Origin: Salinibacterium sp.
GTDB lineage: Bacteria; Actinomycetota; Actinomycetes; Actinomycetales; Microbacteriaceae
Reading direction: 5' to 3'
Assembly (NCBI GenBank): GCA_019638845.1
Contig: JAHBSZ010000003.1
Location: 1 to 64,000 of the forward strand
Length of the DNA stretch: 64,000 nt
Shown: positions 36,192-44,779 of the stretch, in pieces
How the letters are laid out: each line of letters starts with the position of its first letter
Numbering within the stretch: the stretch's first letter is position 1
Notes under the pieces: model-generated
Databases searched by the model: none
What the model saw: the letters and a program-made list of their open reading frames with translations, nothing else
What the model was told of the DNA's origin: nothing
Program-made: the position numbers and the translations under genes

Positions 36192-36748
36192 TCCCGTCGT
36201 TGGGCGTTGAACCAACGCTAATACCACTCAGTCGGCGGATCGACTTGTTTCTTCGCTGGACTTCACCCGCGGCTTCATCCTGCGGACTGGGGAGACGCAG
36301 GCAGGGCGTTCGGGAGGTGGCTAGGAGCATCGAATGCCTCGAACAACCCGAGGTTGTCGCCTGCCGCCCAGGTGCGATGGAACTCTCGTGACAGAGGGTG
36401 GCGCGCTCGGTTCTGAAGTGGGGGCAACGGTTCATGGGTCGCAGGTGCGTGCCCGTTATGGTCGCAGAAGGAGGCGCGCAGCGCCGCGTTCTTGTCGCAC
36501 CTTCGGTGCCATTTCGGCGAGGAATTGTTCCGTGCCGTTCGTGCCAGGTAAAGGCCCGCAAGATTCTTCGGCCGCGCTTCGCTTATTTCGGCCGAAGATT
36601 CTTGCTTTCCGCCTTGACCTGTCCCGCCCGTCCCGGAGTTTCGGCGGGTGCCGAAAGGCAGCCGGGTTCAGGGGTCCTGTTTCAGGGATTCCCAGTCCGG
36701 TTCCGTTCCCGAGACACCCCTGTCTTGGGCAGACCGAAAGAGGAAGCA
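36192..36748. other. 557-bp noncoding control region of the ICE
   Basis: No convincing gene lies between the ScbR-like regulator (minus) and ssb (plus). The ssb frame stays open upstream to 36398 but lacks a start with a ribosome-binding site and has no SSB similarity. Contents include a near-perfect inverted repeat at 36560-36603 (listed separately), ACAACC-CGA-GGTTGT at 36343-36357, and a TTGACC box at 36614. Divergent promoters, operators of the regulator, an oriT or a replication origin could all reside here. Confidence 0.6.
36560..36603. repeat. 14-bp inverted repeat in the ICE control region
   Basis: AAGATTCTTCGGCC (36560-36573) and GGCCGAAGATTCTT (36590-36603) are inverted copies with one mismatch, separated by 16 bases. 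This is the strongest dyad in the region and could be an oriT arm, a replication-origin structure or a large operator. Confidence 0.6.
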
Positions 36749-37273
36749 ATGACCGACCAGATCACCGTCACCGGGCTTGTCGCCACCGCCCCGCGTCACC
36801 TTGTCACCAGCGAGGGGCTGGCGATCACGAGCTTCCGGCTCGCGTCCACCTCGCGCCGGTTCGAGCGTTCCGCCTCAGCGTGGGTGGACGGCGACACCAA
36901 CTGGTTCACCGTGACCGCCTTCCGCGCTCTCGCCGTCAATGCCGCCACCTGCGTCAGCAAGGGGGAGCGGGTCATTGTGACCGGCGCTCTGCGTATCCGC
37001 GAATGGGAGAACGGCAAGCAGACCGGCACGAACGTCGATATCGAGGCGGACGCTATCGGCCACGACCTCGCGTACGGCACCGCCGAGTACCGCCGCGTCG
37101 TCGCACCCGTCGCCCCGGCCGAGCACGCCGACGCCACCGGGGACTCCGAGGACGAGGACGCGCAGGAGGCACTGCCCGAGCCGGTCAGCGCCCGAGCCGT
37201 CCCGTCCCTGCTCGAAGCCGCGCTGGCTACCGGGCGGCTGTCCATCATCCCGGTCGGACGCGCCAGCGCCTGA
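36749..37273 (+). CDS. ssb: Single-stranded DNA-binding protein of the ICE
   Basis: A 174-aa SSB with an OB-fold N-terminal domain (MTDQITVTGLVATAPRHLV, then NWFTVTAFRALAVNAATCVS and KGERVIVTGALRIREWENG). The C-terminal third is acidic then hydrophobic and ends in IIPVGRASA; it lacks the canonical DDDIPF tip. Protein-recruiting functions may therefore differ from chromosomal SSB. AGAGGAAG precedes the ATG. First gene of the plus-strand ssb-parB-dprA module. Confidence 0.9.
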   Translation: MTDQITVTGLVATAPRHLVTSEGLAITSFRLASTSRRFERSASAWVDGDTNWFTVTAFRALAVNAATCVSKGERVIVTGALRIREWENGKQTGTNVDIEADAIGHDLAYGTAEYRRVVAPVAPAEHADATGDSEDEDAQEALPEPVSARAVPSLLEAALATGRLSIIPVGRASA

Positions 37274-37291
37274 CCGCCCCGAGGTATGAGC

Positions 37292-37324
37292 GGGGACGGA
37301 ACTAAAACAAGTGGCTCCGTCCCC
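37292..37324 (+). terminator. Hairpin between ssb and parB-like gene
   Basis: GGGGACGGA and TCCGTCCCC form a perfect 9-bp stem with a 15-base A-rich loop, 18 bp after the ssb stop and 48 bp before the next start. No T-run follows; it may be an attenuator or mRNA-stability element. Confidence 0.45.
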
Positions 37325-37371
37325 AGCCCAGCCAACCAAACACCGAACAACAAAATCAAGGAGAAGAACCA

Positions 37372-38943
37372 ATGAGCACCATCGACATCACCCCCGCCAT
37401 CGAGGACATCGAGGCAGAGGACACCATCACCACCGAGGCCGCACTGGCCGAAGGTACCGACCCCGCCGAGGACATCGAGCCGGAAGAAGACCTCGTCGCT
37501 GTGCGCCTTGACCCGAGAACAGTTCGGATCGAGGCTAACGTGCGCAGCACTGTCGTGGTCAGCAACGACATGCTGAAAAGCGTCAAGCGCCACGGCGTGG
37601 TCATCCCGGTGCTCGGCTACTACGACGCGGACGGCCAGCCGGTCATCCGTGACGGGCAGCGCCGTATCCTCGCCACGATCAAGGCGGGACGGGCGAGCCT
37701 CCCGGCCTACCTTGTGCCCAGCAAGGACGACAAGCGGTTGCGGATCATCCAGCAGATGATCGCCAACATGTACCGCGAAGGGCTGACCGACGCGGACGAG
37801 GCGGCAGCCCTTCACGAGCTGACCCTCGACGGCATGACCCCGACCATGATCGCCTCCGAGCTGACCTACAAGCCTGCCCGGGTCAAGGCGGCTTTGGCGG
37901 TCGCGGAGAACGAGACGGCGACCAAGGCTGTCACCCAGCACCAGCTCACGCTGGATCAGGCGGCAACCATGATCGAGTTCGACGACGATGCGAAGGCGGT
38001 CAAGTCGCTGCGCGAAACGGCACAGCGAAACCCCAGCGACTTCGCCCACGCCGCCCAGCGGCTCCGCGACAAGCGGGCGACCGCTCGCCAGATCGCGGAA
38101 CTGGCCGAGGGGTTCACGAGCCGGGGAATCACGGTTGTCTCGTGGCCCGACTGGGAGGACAAGGACACCGTTCCGCTGTCCGACCTGACCGAGCACGACG
38201 GCACTGCCCTGACCGCTGACTCCTACGAAGGCAGGGGCGGCCACCGGGTCGCCATCCGCGACTCGTGGAACGGCATCGAGGTGAGTCACTTTGTCAACGA
38301 CTGGAAGAAGTGGGGTTTGAAGAAGCGCCGCGCGAACGGAACGGCGGTCACCCCGTGGACGGACGCGGAGAAGAAAGAGCGCCGCGAACTCATCGCCAAC
38401 AACAAGGCGTGGAACTCGGCAGAAGTTGTCAGGCGGGACTGGTTGGCAGGGTTCCTGGCCCGCAAGACGACCCCGAAGAACGCCGCCCTGTTCGCCGCGA
38501 CCGCGTTGGCCTCTGAGGCGTTCTCCGGCAGGCTCCGTGAGGCGCTGGGCGACCACCACGCCACCGCGTGCGCCCTGCTTGGGGTCGAGTACCGCTGGGG
38601 TGCAGCGCACCCGCTGACCGGACTTGCCGAAGCGGGACGGGTGAACACGGTTCTGCTGGCCGTGGTCGTCGGAGCCTTGGAGGCCGGGACAAGTCGGAAC
38701 ACGTGGCGCACCCCCGGCCACGCGGATGTCGCCTACTTCACCGCCCTCACCGAGTGGGGCTACCCGCTCTCAGATGTTGAGGGCATCGTGCTCGGCATCA
38801 AGCCCCAGCTGGTGGCTGATGAGGACGAGGACGCCGAGGGGGAGCCCGACATCGAGCCGGGTTCCCACGAGGGCGACGACTTCGAGGCCGACGACGAGTC
38901 TGACGACGGGTCCGAGTCCGAGCAGGAATTCGACGCGGCGTAG
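37372..38943 (+). CDS. Large ParB/RepB-like DNA-binding protein
   Basis: A 523-aa protein with an acidic N-terminus (1-42), a ParB-type nuclease-like domain (about 43-130, with VKRHGVVIPVLGYYDADGQP and VIRDGQRRILATIKAG) and an HTH-like helical region to about 200. A long C-terminal part has no recognised domain and ends in a run of about 40 mostly Asp/Glu residues. ParB-like proteins of this size recur beside ssb on actinobacterial ICEs; partition or plasmid-like replication control is the usual guess. AAGGAG lies before the ATG at 37372. Confidence 0.82.
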   Translation: MSTIDITPAIEDIEAEDTITTEAALAEGTDPAEDIEPEEDLVAVRLDPRTVRIEANVRSTVVVSNDMLKSVKRHGVVIPVLGYYDADGQPVIRDGQRRILATIKAGRASLPAYLVPSKDDKRLRIIQQMIANMYREGLTDADEAAALHELTLDGMTPTMIASELTYKPARVKAALAVAENETATKAVTQHQLTLDQAATMIEFDDDAKAVKSLRETAQRNPSDFAHAAQRLRDKRATARQIAELAEGFTSRGITVVSWPDWEDKDTVPLSDLTEHDGTALTADSYEGRGGHRVAIRDSWNGIEVSHFVNDWKKWGLKKRRANGTAVTPWTDAEKKERRELIANNKAWNSAEVVRRDWLAGFLARKTTPKNAALFAATALASEAFSGRLREALGDHHATACALLGVEYRWGAAHPLTGLAEAGRVNTVLLAVVVGALEAGTSRNTWRTPGHADVAYFTALTEWGYPLSDVEGIVLGIKPQLVADEDEDAEGEPDIEPGSHEGDDFEADDESDDGSESEQEFDAA

Positions 38944-38960
38944 TCGCACCGCACCTCACC

Positions 38961-38994
38961 CTGTGCCCCCACGCCACCTGGCGTGGGGGCACAG
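38961..38994 (+). terminator. Strong hairpin after the parB-like gene
   Basis: CTGTGCCCCCACGCC and GGCGTGGGGGCACAG form a perfect 15-bp stem with a four-base loop, 18 bp after the stop codon. No T-run follows. The stability is high enough for termination or 3'-end protection. Confidence 0.65.
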
Positions 38995-39027
38995 CCATGC
39001 CACCGGATCCCCGCCGCCCCGGCGGCG

Positions 39028-39058
39028 GTGAGGGGAACCCTGGGCCGGTTCCCCTCAC
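39028..39058 (+). repeat. Second hairpin before dprA
   Basis: GTGAGGGGAACC and GGTTCCCCTCAC form a perfect 12-bp inverted repeat with a seven-base loop, 70 bp before dprA. A third GC-only dyad (CCGCCGCC/GGCGGCGG) lies directly in front at about 39010-39027. Confidence 0.6.
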
Positions 39059-39130
39059 ACTCCCCTCCGACCCTCGCACCTGACGGACACGGACGGCACC
39101 ACGCCGCCCGACGACAGGAAGGCAGGGCGC

Positions 39131-40174
39131 ATGAGCGCAACAGAGTACGACTACCGGGCACAGTTGGCGGCCATCAGCGAACCGGGGGACACCATCACCG
39201 GAACCCTCGTCCGCGACATCGGAGCCGAGGCCACCATCCGTCTCGCCCAAGAGGACACCCCGAAACCGCCCGAGAGCATCAACCCGGAAGAGTTCGCCGC
39301 CTGGGCCGACCGCCTCCGCGCCCGCGTGCGCACCAGCACCGTGGACGGCATCCGCGTCGCCTGCCAGCAGCGCGGCATCACCCTGACCATCCCCGGTGAC
39401 TCCGACTGGCCCACCGGCCTTGATGACCTCGGCGTTGCCGCCCCGCTCATCCTGTTCCAGAAAGGCGATCCGGGCTTGCTTGCCCAAACCATCACGGACA
39501 AGATCGCCGTCGTCGGTGCGAGGGCTGCCACCGGTTACGGAGAGCACGTCACGATGGAGACAACCGCGGGCCTGGTCGATCGCGGGTACACAATCGTCTC
39601 CGGCGCCGCCTACGGCATCGACGGCATGGCCCACCGCGCCGCCCTCGCCGCAGGAGGCAACACCGTGGCAATCCTCGCCGGGGGAGTGGACCGCTACTAC
39701 CCCTCCGGCCACGACGCCCTGCTGCAGCGCATCGCCGAGAAGGGCGCGGTCGTCTCGGAGCTGCCGCCCGGTCACCCTCCGACGAAGTGGAGGTTCTTGC
39801 AGCGCAACAGGATCATCGCCGCCACCACTGCTGTCACCGTTGTCGTGGAAGCGGGCTGGCGCAGCGGCTCACTGAACACCGCCGGGCACGCCATAGCACT
39901 CGGCCGTACCGTCGCCGCGTTCCCCGGCCCCGTCACCAGCGCCGCCAGCGCGGGAGCGCACCGACTCATCCGTGACATGGCCGCAAAGCTCGTCACCGGA
40001 GCTGATGACATCAGCCAACTCCTGAACGTCGGCGACGAAAGAGGCATCCCTGCGATCGGCCCGCAACAGGGACGCACGGTGGAGACCCCCGACCGGCGCG
40101 CGGAGTTGCACGACTTCAGCGCCGATACCCGCACGCCCAAGCTCGGCGCACGCACACCCGGCCTCGAGCACTGA
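39131..40174 (+). CDS. dprA: DprA/Smf-family DNA processing protein
   Basis: A 347-aa protein with the DprA Rossmann-like ssDNA-binding domain. Signature stretches are IAVVGARAATGYGEHV, SGAAYGIDGMAHRAAL, AILAGGVDRYYP and RNRIIAATTAVTVVVEAGWRSGSLNTA. DprA loads RecA on incoming ssDNA; ICE-borne copies probably help establish transferred DNA. The region before residue 95 and the C-terminal 40 residues are specific to this subgroup. AGGAAGG precedes the ATG. It is the last intact ICE gene before a decayed region. Confidence 0.9.
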   Translation: MSATEYDYRAQLAAISEPGDTITGTLVRDIGAEATIRLAQEDTPKPPESINPEEFAAWADRLRARVRTSTVDGIRVACQQRGITLTIPGDSDWPTGLDDLGVAAPLILFQKGDPGLLAQTITDKIAVVGARAATGYGEHVTMETTAGLVDRGYTIVSGAAYGIDGMAHRAALAAGGNTVAILAGGVDRYYPSGHDALLQRIAEKGAVVSELPPGHPPTKWRFLQRNRIIAATTAVTVVVEAGWRSGSLNTAGHAIALGRTVAAFPGPVTSAASAGAHRLIRDMAAKLVTGADDISQLLNVGDERGIPAIGPQQGRTVETPDRRAELHDFSADTRTPKLGARTPGLEH

Positions 40175-40552
40175 CCGCCCGAGTGGGCTCGCAGCTGTCC
40201 GAGCAGCGGCCACCCGGGCTGATCCCAACGGCTTGCTGCTGGCGGCAGCGGCCTAACTACGCTGAAGCCGAACCGCGAGGGGCCGCCGTCGCCCGGATCG
40301 CGATGGATCCGGATCGTCATGGAGCTTTCGATCATGACCCCGCATACCCGGGTGATCTTCGCGCTCTTCGCCCTCCTCGCAGTGCTGCCACGACCGCTCC
40401 GGATTCGCCCCGCATGGCCGTCGCACCGGCCCTCGCCACCCCATCCTCGATCGCTCCACACCTCTTTCAGTTCAGGATCGAAGCGCGAGCATTATCGGCG
40501 CAGATGTCACAGCCCTGGGGTGACCGGGGGATCGTTCTGCCGGGGAGTACGG
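40175..40552. other. Gene-free stretch at the presumed ICE junction
   Basis: About 380 bp with no recognisable coding sequence on either strand and no obvious attachment-site copy. The short open frames here have no family resemblance. It separates intact ICE genes from recombinase remnants. Confidence 0.5.
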
Positions 40553-41585
40553 CATCTGAACGAGCCGCAGGCGGTGTTCGAGACGATGCTGACCGGCGGG
40601 GGCCGGCAGCAGATGTCCGGGCAGCTGGCCGATGGAACCGTCCGTGAGCGGGAGCAGCTGCTTCGCCGATTCCAGGAGTTCGCAGGCTCGTTCCCGTGGG
40701 AGTGCACTCCGGGCGATGTCGAGGACTTCACGGTTTCACTGGCGTCCGGGCGCGGGCGGCTCGCAACAGGCACGATCCGTGGCTATCACCTCACGTTGCG
40801 GATGTTCTGCAACCGATGCGCGCTACGAGTGGATCGCGCAGTGCCGCGACCGCTTCGATGCAATCCCGTCGCAGGTCTGCCACGGGTGAAACACCGTCGC
40901 GTATCTGAACGAGTACGAGGGCTGGTCCGGTCGGCGCCCGTTGAGCTACGCGGAGCTGCAACGGCCGTTCGACTGCCTCGACGAGCGGTTCGAGACGATC
41001 GCCCGGCTGGGCCGCAAGTGGGGCGCTGCCCGACGCGGTGATGATCAAGACCTGCTACGCCTAGCGCCTGCGCCGCAAGGAGTTGGCGCAGTTGGACGTG
41101 GCGGATCTGCGGCCGAACCCGAAGATGCACGCCTGGGAAACTGGCGCGGTGCATGTCCGGTTCGGGAAGTCGGTGCGCGGCGGCCCCGCCGCGTCGCCGG
41201 ACAGTGACGGTCCCCGAGTTCGGCTGGGTCGTCGAGGGCTTGGGGCAGGGGTCGAGGATGCCCGGCCGCTGTTCGGCGCGGTGAAGCATCCGGCGCTGTG
41301 ATTGATCGAGCGCGACACCCGGATCTCGACCCGCTACCTCGACGAGCGGTTCGCGCATCCACGGCAGGATCTCAAGCGGGACGCGAGCCTGTCGCTGCAC
41401 TGCGTGCGGCACTCCTACGTCGCGCATCTGATCGAGTTCGGCTACCCGGAGCGGTTCGTCACCGAGCAGGTCGGCCACGCCTTCGCGTCGACCACCGCGA
41501 TCTACACGTCGGTGTCCAACGACTTCAAGAACAAGACCATCCAGGCCGCGCTGCGGCGCGTCTATCAGCCCGACGAAGCGGAAGG
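40553..41585 (+). pseudogene. Broken tyrosine recombinase
   Basis: Fragments in several frames together make one integrase. An N-terminal core-binding part (LNEPQAVFETMLTGGGRQQM to GYHLTLRMFCN) is followed by a frameshift near 40815 (DARYEWIAQCRDRFDAIPSQ). A TAG interrupts the catalytic Arg region near 41062 (CYA*RLRRKELAQLDVADLR), and a TGA lies near 41300. An intact C-terminal catalytic end follows (LHCVRHSYVAHLIEFGYPER, VGHAFASTTAIYTSV). The HxxR, H and Tyr residues survive but the gene cannot make a whole protein. Confidence 0.85.
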
Positions 41586-41593
41586 AACCAACC

Positions 41594-41876
41594 ATGAGGC
41601 GTGTGTCCATGCGGTGGAACCTGCGGTGGAACCTGCGGCAGGCGATGGCCGCTCGCGGTCTGTTCTAGACCAGCGAGCTCGTCCTGCTGATGGCTGACCG
41701 GGGCGATGACCCGCGAGCACGTCTATCGGCTAGCGACCAAGACCCCGCAGCGGCTGAACACTGAGGTCCTCGTCGCGCTCTGTGACGCGCTGGGTTGTAC
41801 CGCGAACGACCTGATCGTCCCGGTGGCGGAGTCCACGCGGCAGGCGAAGACTGGCACGTGGACGAGCCACTGGTGA
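41594..41876 (+). pseudogene. Broken small HTH regulator of the recombinase set
   Basis: The frame starts MRRVSMRWNLRWNLRQAM and stops at TAG 41666. It resumes as TSELVLLMADRG, then shifts to MTREHVYRLATKTPQRLNTE and VALCDALGCTANDLIVPV, an XRE-like HTH. A 12-bp tandem duplication (GCGGTGGAACCT, 41611-41634) adds four residues. Such small HTH genes sit between the two recombinase-type genes of a three-gene set. Confidence 0.75.
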
Positions 41877-42215
41877 CGACGGGAACCTGCTCGTCCAGCT
41901 CTGCGACCCCACACCCGTCCCGGCGCCGTTCCATCAGGTCATCCGGCAGCACGTCGCGCGCAGGAAACAGATGACCGTCCCGAACACGACGAGCACATGG
42001 CTGTCCCCGGCCGCCTCGGACAGCCGATGCACACGACCTTACTGCGGCTGAGGCTCCACAACCTCGGCATCCCGAACCTGACCAACCGCGGTCAGACGAT
42101 CCGTGAGATGCTCCGCCAGACATCCGCGATCATCGCCACCGAGTACGGCGCCGCCTGGCAGCACTACGCCGCCCTCGGCCGGCAACCCTGCCGCCCGCCG
42201 CGTCCCAGCGAGTAA
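41877..42215 (+). pseudogene. C-terminal fragment of the large third protein of the recombinase set
   Basis: Only the end of a much longer protein remains: LCDPTPVPAPFHQVIRQHVA in one frame, then after a frameshift near 41995 LHNLGIPNLTNRGQTIREML and AAWQHYAALGRQP in another. The pattern matches, from memory, the C-terminus of the large partner protein encoded after the HTH gene. The N-terminal several hundred residues are deleted. Confidence 0.6.
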
Positions 42216-42560
42216 AGAACGCATCACTCCAGTTCACGTCAGAGCCTCAGTTGCCCCGGACCATTGCATGAGTGCCGACTCGGGAATAGTTGCTGTACGC
42301 GCCGTACCGTATCGTGGTACGGTCGGTAGGAAATTTGGACGACTCGATGAGGAATCAAATGCGGGCACCAGGCGCACCGGTAGGCAGTGGTGAGACACAC
42401 CGCCAGGGCGACCAGATTGGCGCGCTCGCCGTTGCGCAAGGTAGTCGGGACGGGAAGTACCTCTGAAGACCACCGTGACGCATAGCGCCGCGGTCGATAT
42501 CCTCCGCGTCACGATCGTCGATCGGCGTGGTATTGATTCGACTTCAGAGAGGAACCGCGC
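42216..42560. promoter_or_regulatory. Control region before the first flavin hydroxylase gene
   Basis: No gene is seen in these 345 bp. CCGTACC-GTATCGT-GGTACGG (42302-42322) is a perfect 7-bp dyad. Its minus strand contains ACGATACGGTAC, shared with the thiolase promoter region at about 51956-51967. A regulator-binding site upstream of the hydroxylase operon is the likely meaning. Confidence 0.5.
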
Positions 42561-43706
42561 ATGAGCGCGACAACAGATATCAAGAAGGTTCTTATTGTGG
42601 GGGCCGGACTTGCCGGCCTCAGCGCAGCAATCTCGCTCGCGAAGCTCGGCAAGGAGGTGACAGTCATTGAGCAGAGCGACCATCTCGCCTATGGTGCGTC
42701 GATCACGATCGTCAACCGAGGACCGGACGCGCTGCAGGAGCTCGGAGTCCTCGATGAGGTGGTAGAGCAGGGGTTTGCGGGGTGGAATAAGTCGTTGTAC
42801 GACGACATTTTCGATGACGCCGGCAGTCGGCGTCCCATCTCGCCGATGCCGATCCGCGAGGACGACGGGTTGCCGAGCTACATCCTCATCTACCGGCCAT
42901 ATCTCGCCGACATTCTGAGTCGAAAGGCGACGGAACTAGGCGCAACCATTCGTCTTGGTGTCGCGGTGACCTCCGTCGTCGAGCATGGGGACGGTGTGAC
43001 CGTGACTCTATCCGCAGACGAGACGGTCGAGGCAGACCTCGTCATTGGTGCCGATGGCTGGCGCTCCGCCCTACGTGAGCAGGTTTTTCCCGGTCGCATC
43101 ACCTCGACGTACTCGGGGAACATGTCGATGAGGTGGGTGAAGCGGAACCCGCCGCCGGGTGCGGATGGGTTCTACATCACCGACCAGAGCGGCGTCGTCG
43201 TTATCCACAATCTCGGGTCTGACATGGTCTACATCGCGACAGGAACCGACATGGAGAACCGGCACATCGAGCAGGACGAGGCCGTCGAGCTTTTCCGCGA
43301 GGTGCTCGGACGATTCTCGGCTCCCTACGTTCGCGCGCTGCGTGACACCATCACCGACGACGACGAGATCGTCGTGCGACCCTACGTTTACCACAATATG
43401 CCAGCGCCGTGGCACTTGGGTCGCATCCTCGTTATCGGTGATGCGGCTCACACCATGAGCGCGCACATCGCCTCGGGCGGCGTCATGGCCCTTGAGGACG
43501 GGATCGTGCTTGGACAGGAACTCGCAATCGAGGAGGACCTCGGCACTGCCTTGCTTCGATTCGCGCGGCGACGGGCACAGCGCACTTTCGTCGCAGTGGA
43601 TGCCTGTCGGCAGATGCTAGACCTCCAGGTCAATTACCAAGCTCACCCGCGCGACGTCGGGCGTGTGCGCGAGCACGCCTTCCGCGAACTGCTGACGGCG
43701 TACTGA
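42561..43706 (+). CDS. FAD-dependent aromatic hydroxylase (salicylate hydroxylase/HpxO-like)
   Basis: A 381-aa class A flavoprotein monooxygenase. The FAD-binding GAGLAG is at 14-19, the DG motif (GADGWRS) at 163-169 and the second FAD motif GDAAHT at 293-298. It would insert one oxygen into an aromatic ring using NAD(P)H. Size and spacing resemble salicylate, 6-hydroxynicotinate or urate-type hydroxylases; the substrate is unknown. AGAGAGGAA precedes the ATG. It heads an operon with a FAH-family hydrolase (12-bp gap) and an extradiol dioxygenase. A decayed paralogue of its C-terminal half lies at 45745-46345. Confidence 0.88.
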   Translation: MSATTDIKKVLIVGAGLAGLSAAISLAKLGKEVTVIEQSDHLAYGASITIVNRGPDALQELGVLDEVVEQGFAGWNKSLYDDIFDDAGSRRPISPMPIREDDGLPSYILIYRPYLADILSRKATELGATIRLGVAVTSVVEHGDGVTVTLSADETVEADLVIGADGWRSALREQVFPGRITSTYSGNMSMRWVKRNPPPGADGFYITDQSGVVVIHNLGSDMVYIATGTDMENRHIEQDEAVELFREVLGRFSAPYVRALRDTITDDDEIVVRPYVYHNMPAPWHLGRILVIGDAAHTMSAHIASGGVMALEDGIVLGQELAIEEDLGTALLRFARRRAQRTFVAVDACRQMLDLQVNYQAHPRDVGRVREHAFRELLTAY

Positions 43707-43718
43707 AAGGGACGAAGA

Positions 43719-44762
43719 ATGACCGACATCGACCAGATCACGGGTCTTGCCGAGGGCACGTTTGGCATCGCGCGATTGTCCGACGAGATGCGCCCGATCA
43801 CGGCGATTGTGCGGCCCGGCGGCGACATCGTCGACATCTCCGCAGAATACCCGAACGCGAACGCGATCTACGAGAACTGGCCCACGAGCTTCGATCAGCT
43901 CGAGCGCGTCGCTCGAGACGCCGCTTCGACCGGCAGGGCGCTGGGCGGCTATCGCATTCTCCCGCCGGTCGAGAGGCCGCAGATCTTCTGCGCAGGTTCG
44001 AATTATCGGCAGCACGCCGCCGAGATGTACACCTTCAACGAAGGCAATTACCAGAAGGAGCGGAATGCAGGAGAAAGCGACGAGGAGTTCTTCGAGCGGA
44101 ACTTCGAGTTCGTCAATCAAAAGCGGGCGAAGGGGATGCCGTTCATCTGGCTCGCCAGCCACGGCTCGCTCGTCGGGCCGGATGACGACATCGAACTCCC
44201 GCAGATCGGCCACGCACACGATTGGGAGGCGGAACTCACCATAGTTCTAGCTGGCGGCGCAGGGCGTTACCTGAGTCCCGACGAGGCGGGCGAGTTCATC
44301 GCTGGCTACACGATCGGCGACGACATGCACACCGGCGACTTGTTCAGCCGCAGCGACGTCAAGTGGAACGCAGACTGGATCGCGAAACAGCAGCCGACGT
44401 TCAAACAGGTGGGGCCGTTCGTCGTACCGAAGCAGTTCTTCCCGGACCGCACAGGCATGCGGATCGAACTCGACGTCGCAGGCGAACAAATGCAGAACTG
44501 GCCAGCCGACGATATGATCTTCACCCCCGAGGACTACCTCGCCTACGCATCTGAGCGGCTGCCGCTGCTTGCTGGCGACCTCATGATGATGGGCTCCCCA
44601 CCCGGCAATGGCGCGGTGCACGGCGGACGCTGGCTTGTGCCCGGCGACACCGTCGACATCCGAATCACCGGTCTCGGTTTCCAGCACCACCGAGTGGTCG
44701 CGGAGGACTCTGCTGGTCGCACTCCCTACTGGGGCATGCCGCCCCTCGACACCGATTCCTAG
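43719..44762 (+). CDS. Fumarylacetoacetate hydrolase family C-C hydrolase
   Basis: A 347-aa FAH-superfamily protein. The conserved metal-binding acids are Glu170 and Glu172 (HDWEAELTIVL) and Asp201/202 (GYTIGDDMHTGD). The family opening (IFCAGSNYRQHAAEM) and the closing DLMMMGSPPGNG segment are present. These enzymes split acylpyruvates or decarboxylate/hydrolyse ring-cleavage products. Placed between a hydroxylase and an extradiol dioxygenase gene, it probably acts after ring cleavage. A 20-residue charged insert (about 108-130) is unusual. Confidence 0.88.
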   Translation: MTDIDQITGLAEGTFGIARLSDEMRPITAIVRPGGDIVDISAEYPNANAIYENWPTSFDQLERVARDAASTGRALGGYRILPPVERPQIFCAGSNYRQHAAEMYTFNEGNYQKERNAGESDEEFFERNFEFVNQKRAKGMPFIWLASHGSLVGPDDDIELPQIGHAHDWEAELTIVLAGGAGRYLSPDEAGEFIAGYTIGDDMHTGDLFSRSDVKWNADWIAKQQPTFKQVGPFVVPKQFFPDRTGMRIELDVAGEQMQNWPADDMIFTPEDYLAYASERLPLLAGDLMMMGSPPGNGAVHGGRWLVPGDTVDIRITGLGFQHHRVVAEDSAGRTPYWGMPPLDTDS

Positions 44763-44779
44763 CGCTAGGAGACCGCACC

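Noticed and set aside
36398-36748. Upstream extension of ssb by 117 codons
   Set aside because: Open frame only; no ribosome-binding site, basic composition, and SSB proteins start at MTDQITV with AGAGGAAG directly upstream of 36749.
40183-40461. Short frames on both strands at the ICE junction
   Set aside because: Neither shows a domain, start signal or codon pattern of a real gene; treated as gene-free decayed sequence.
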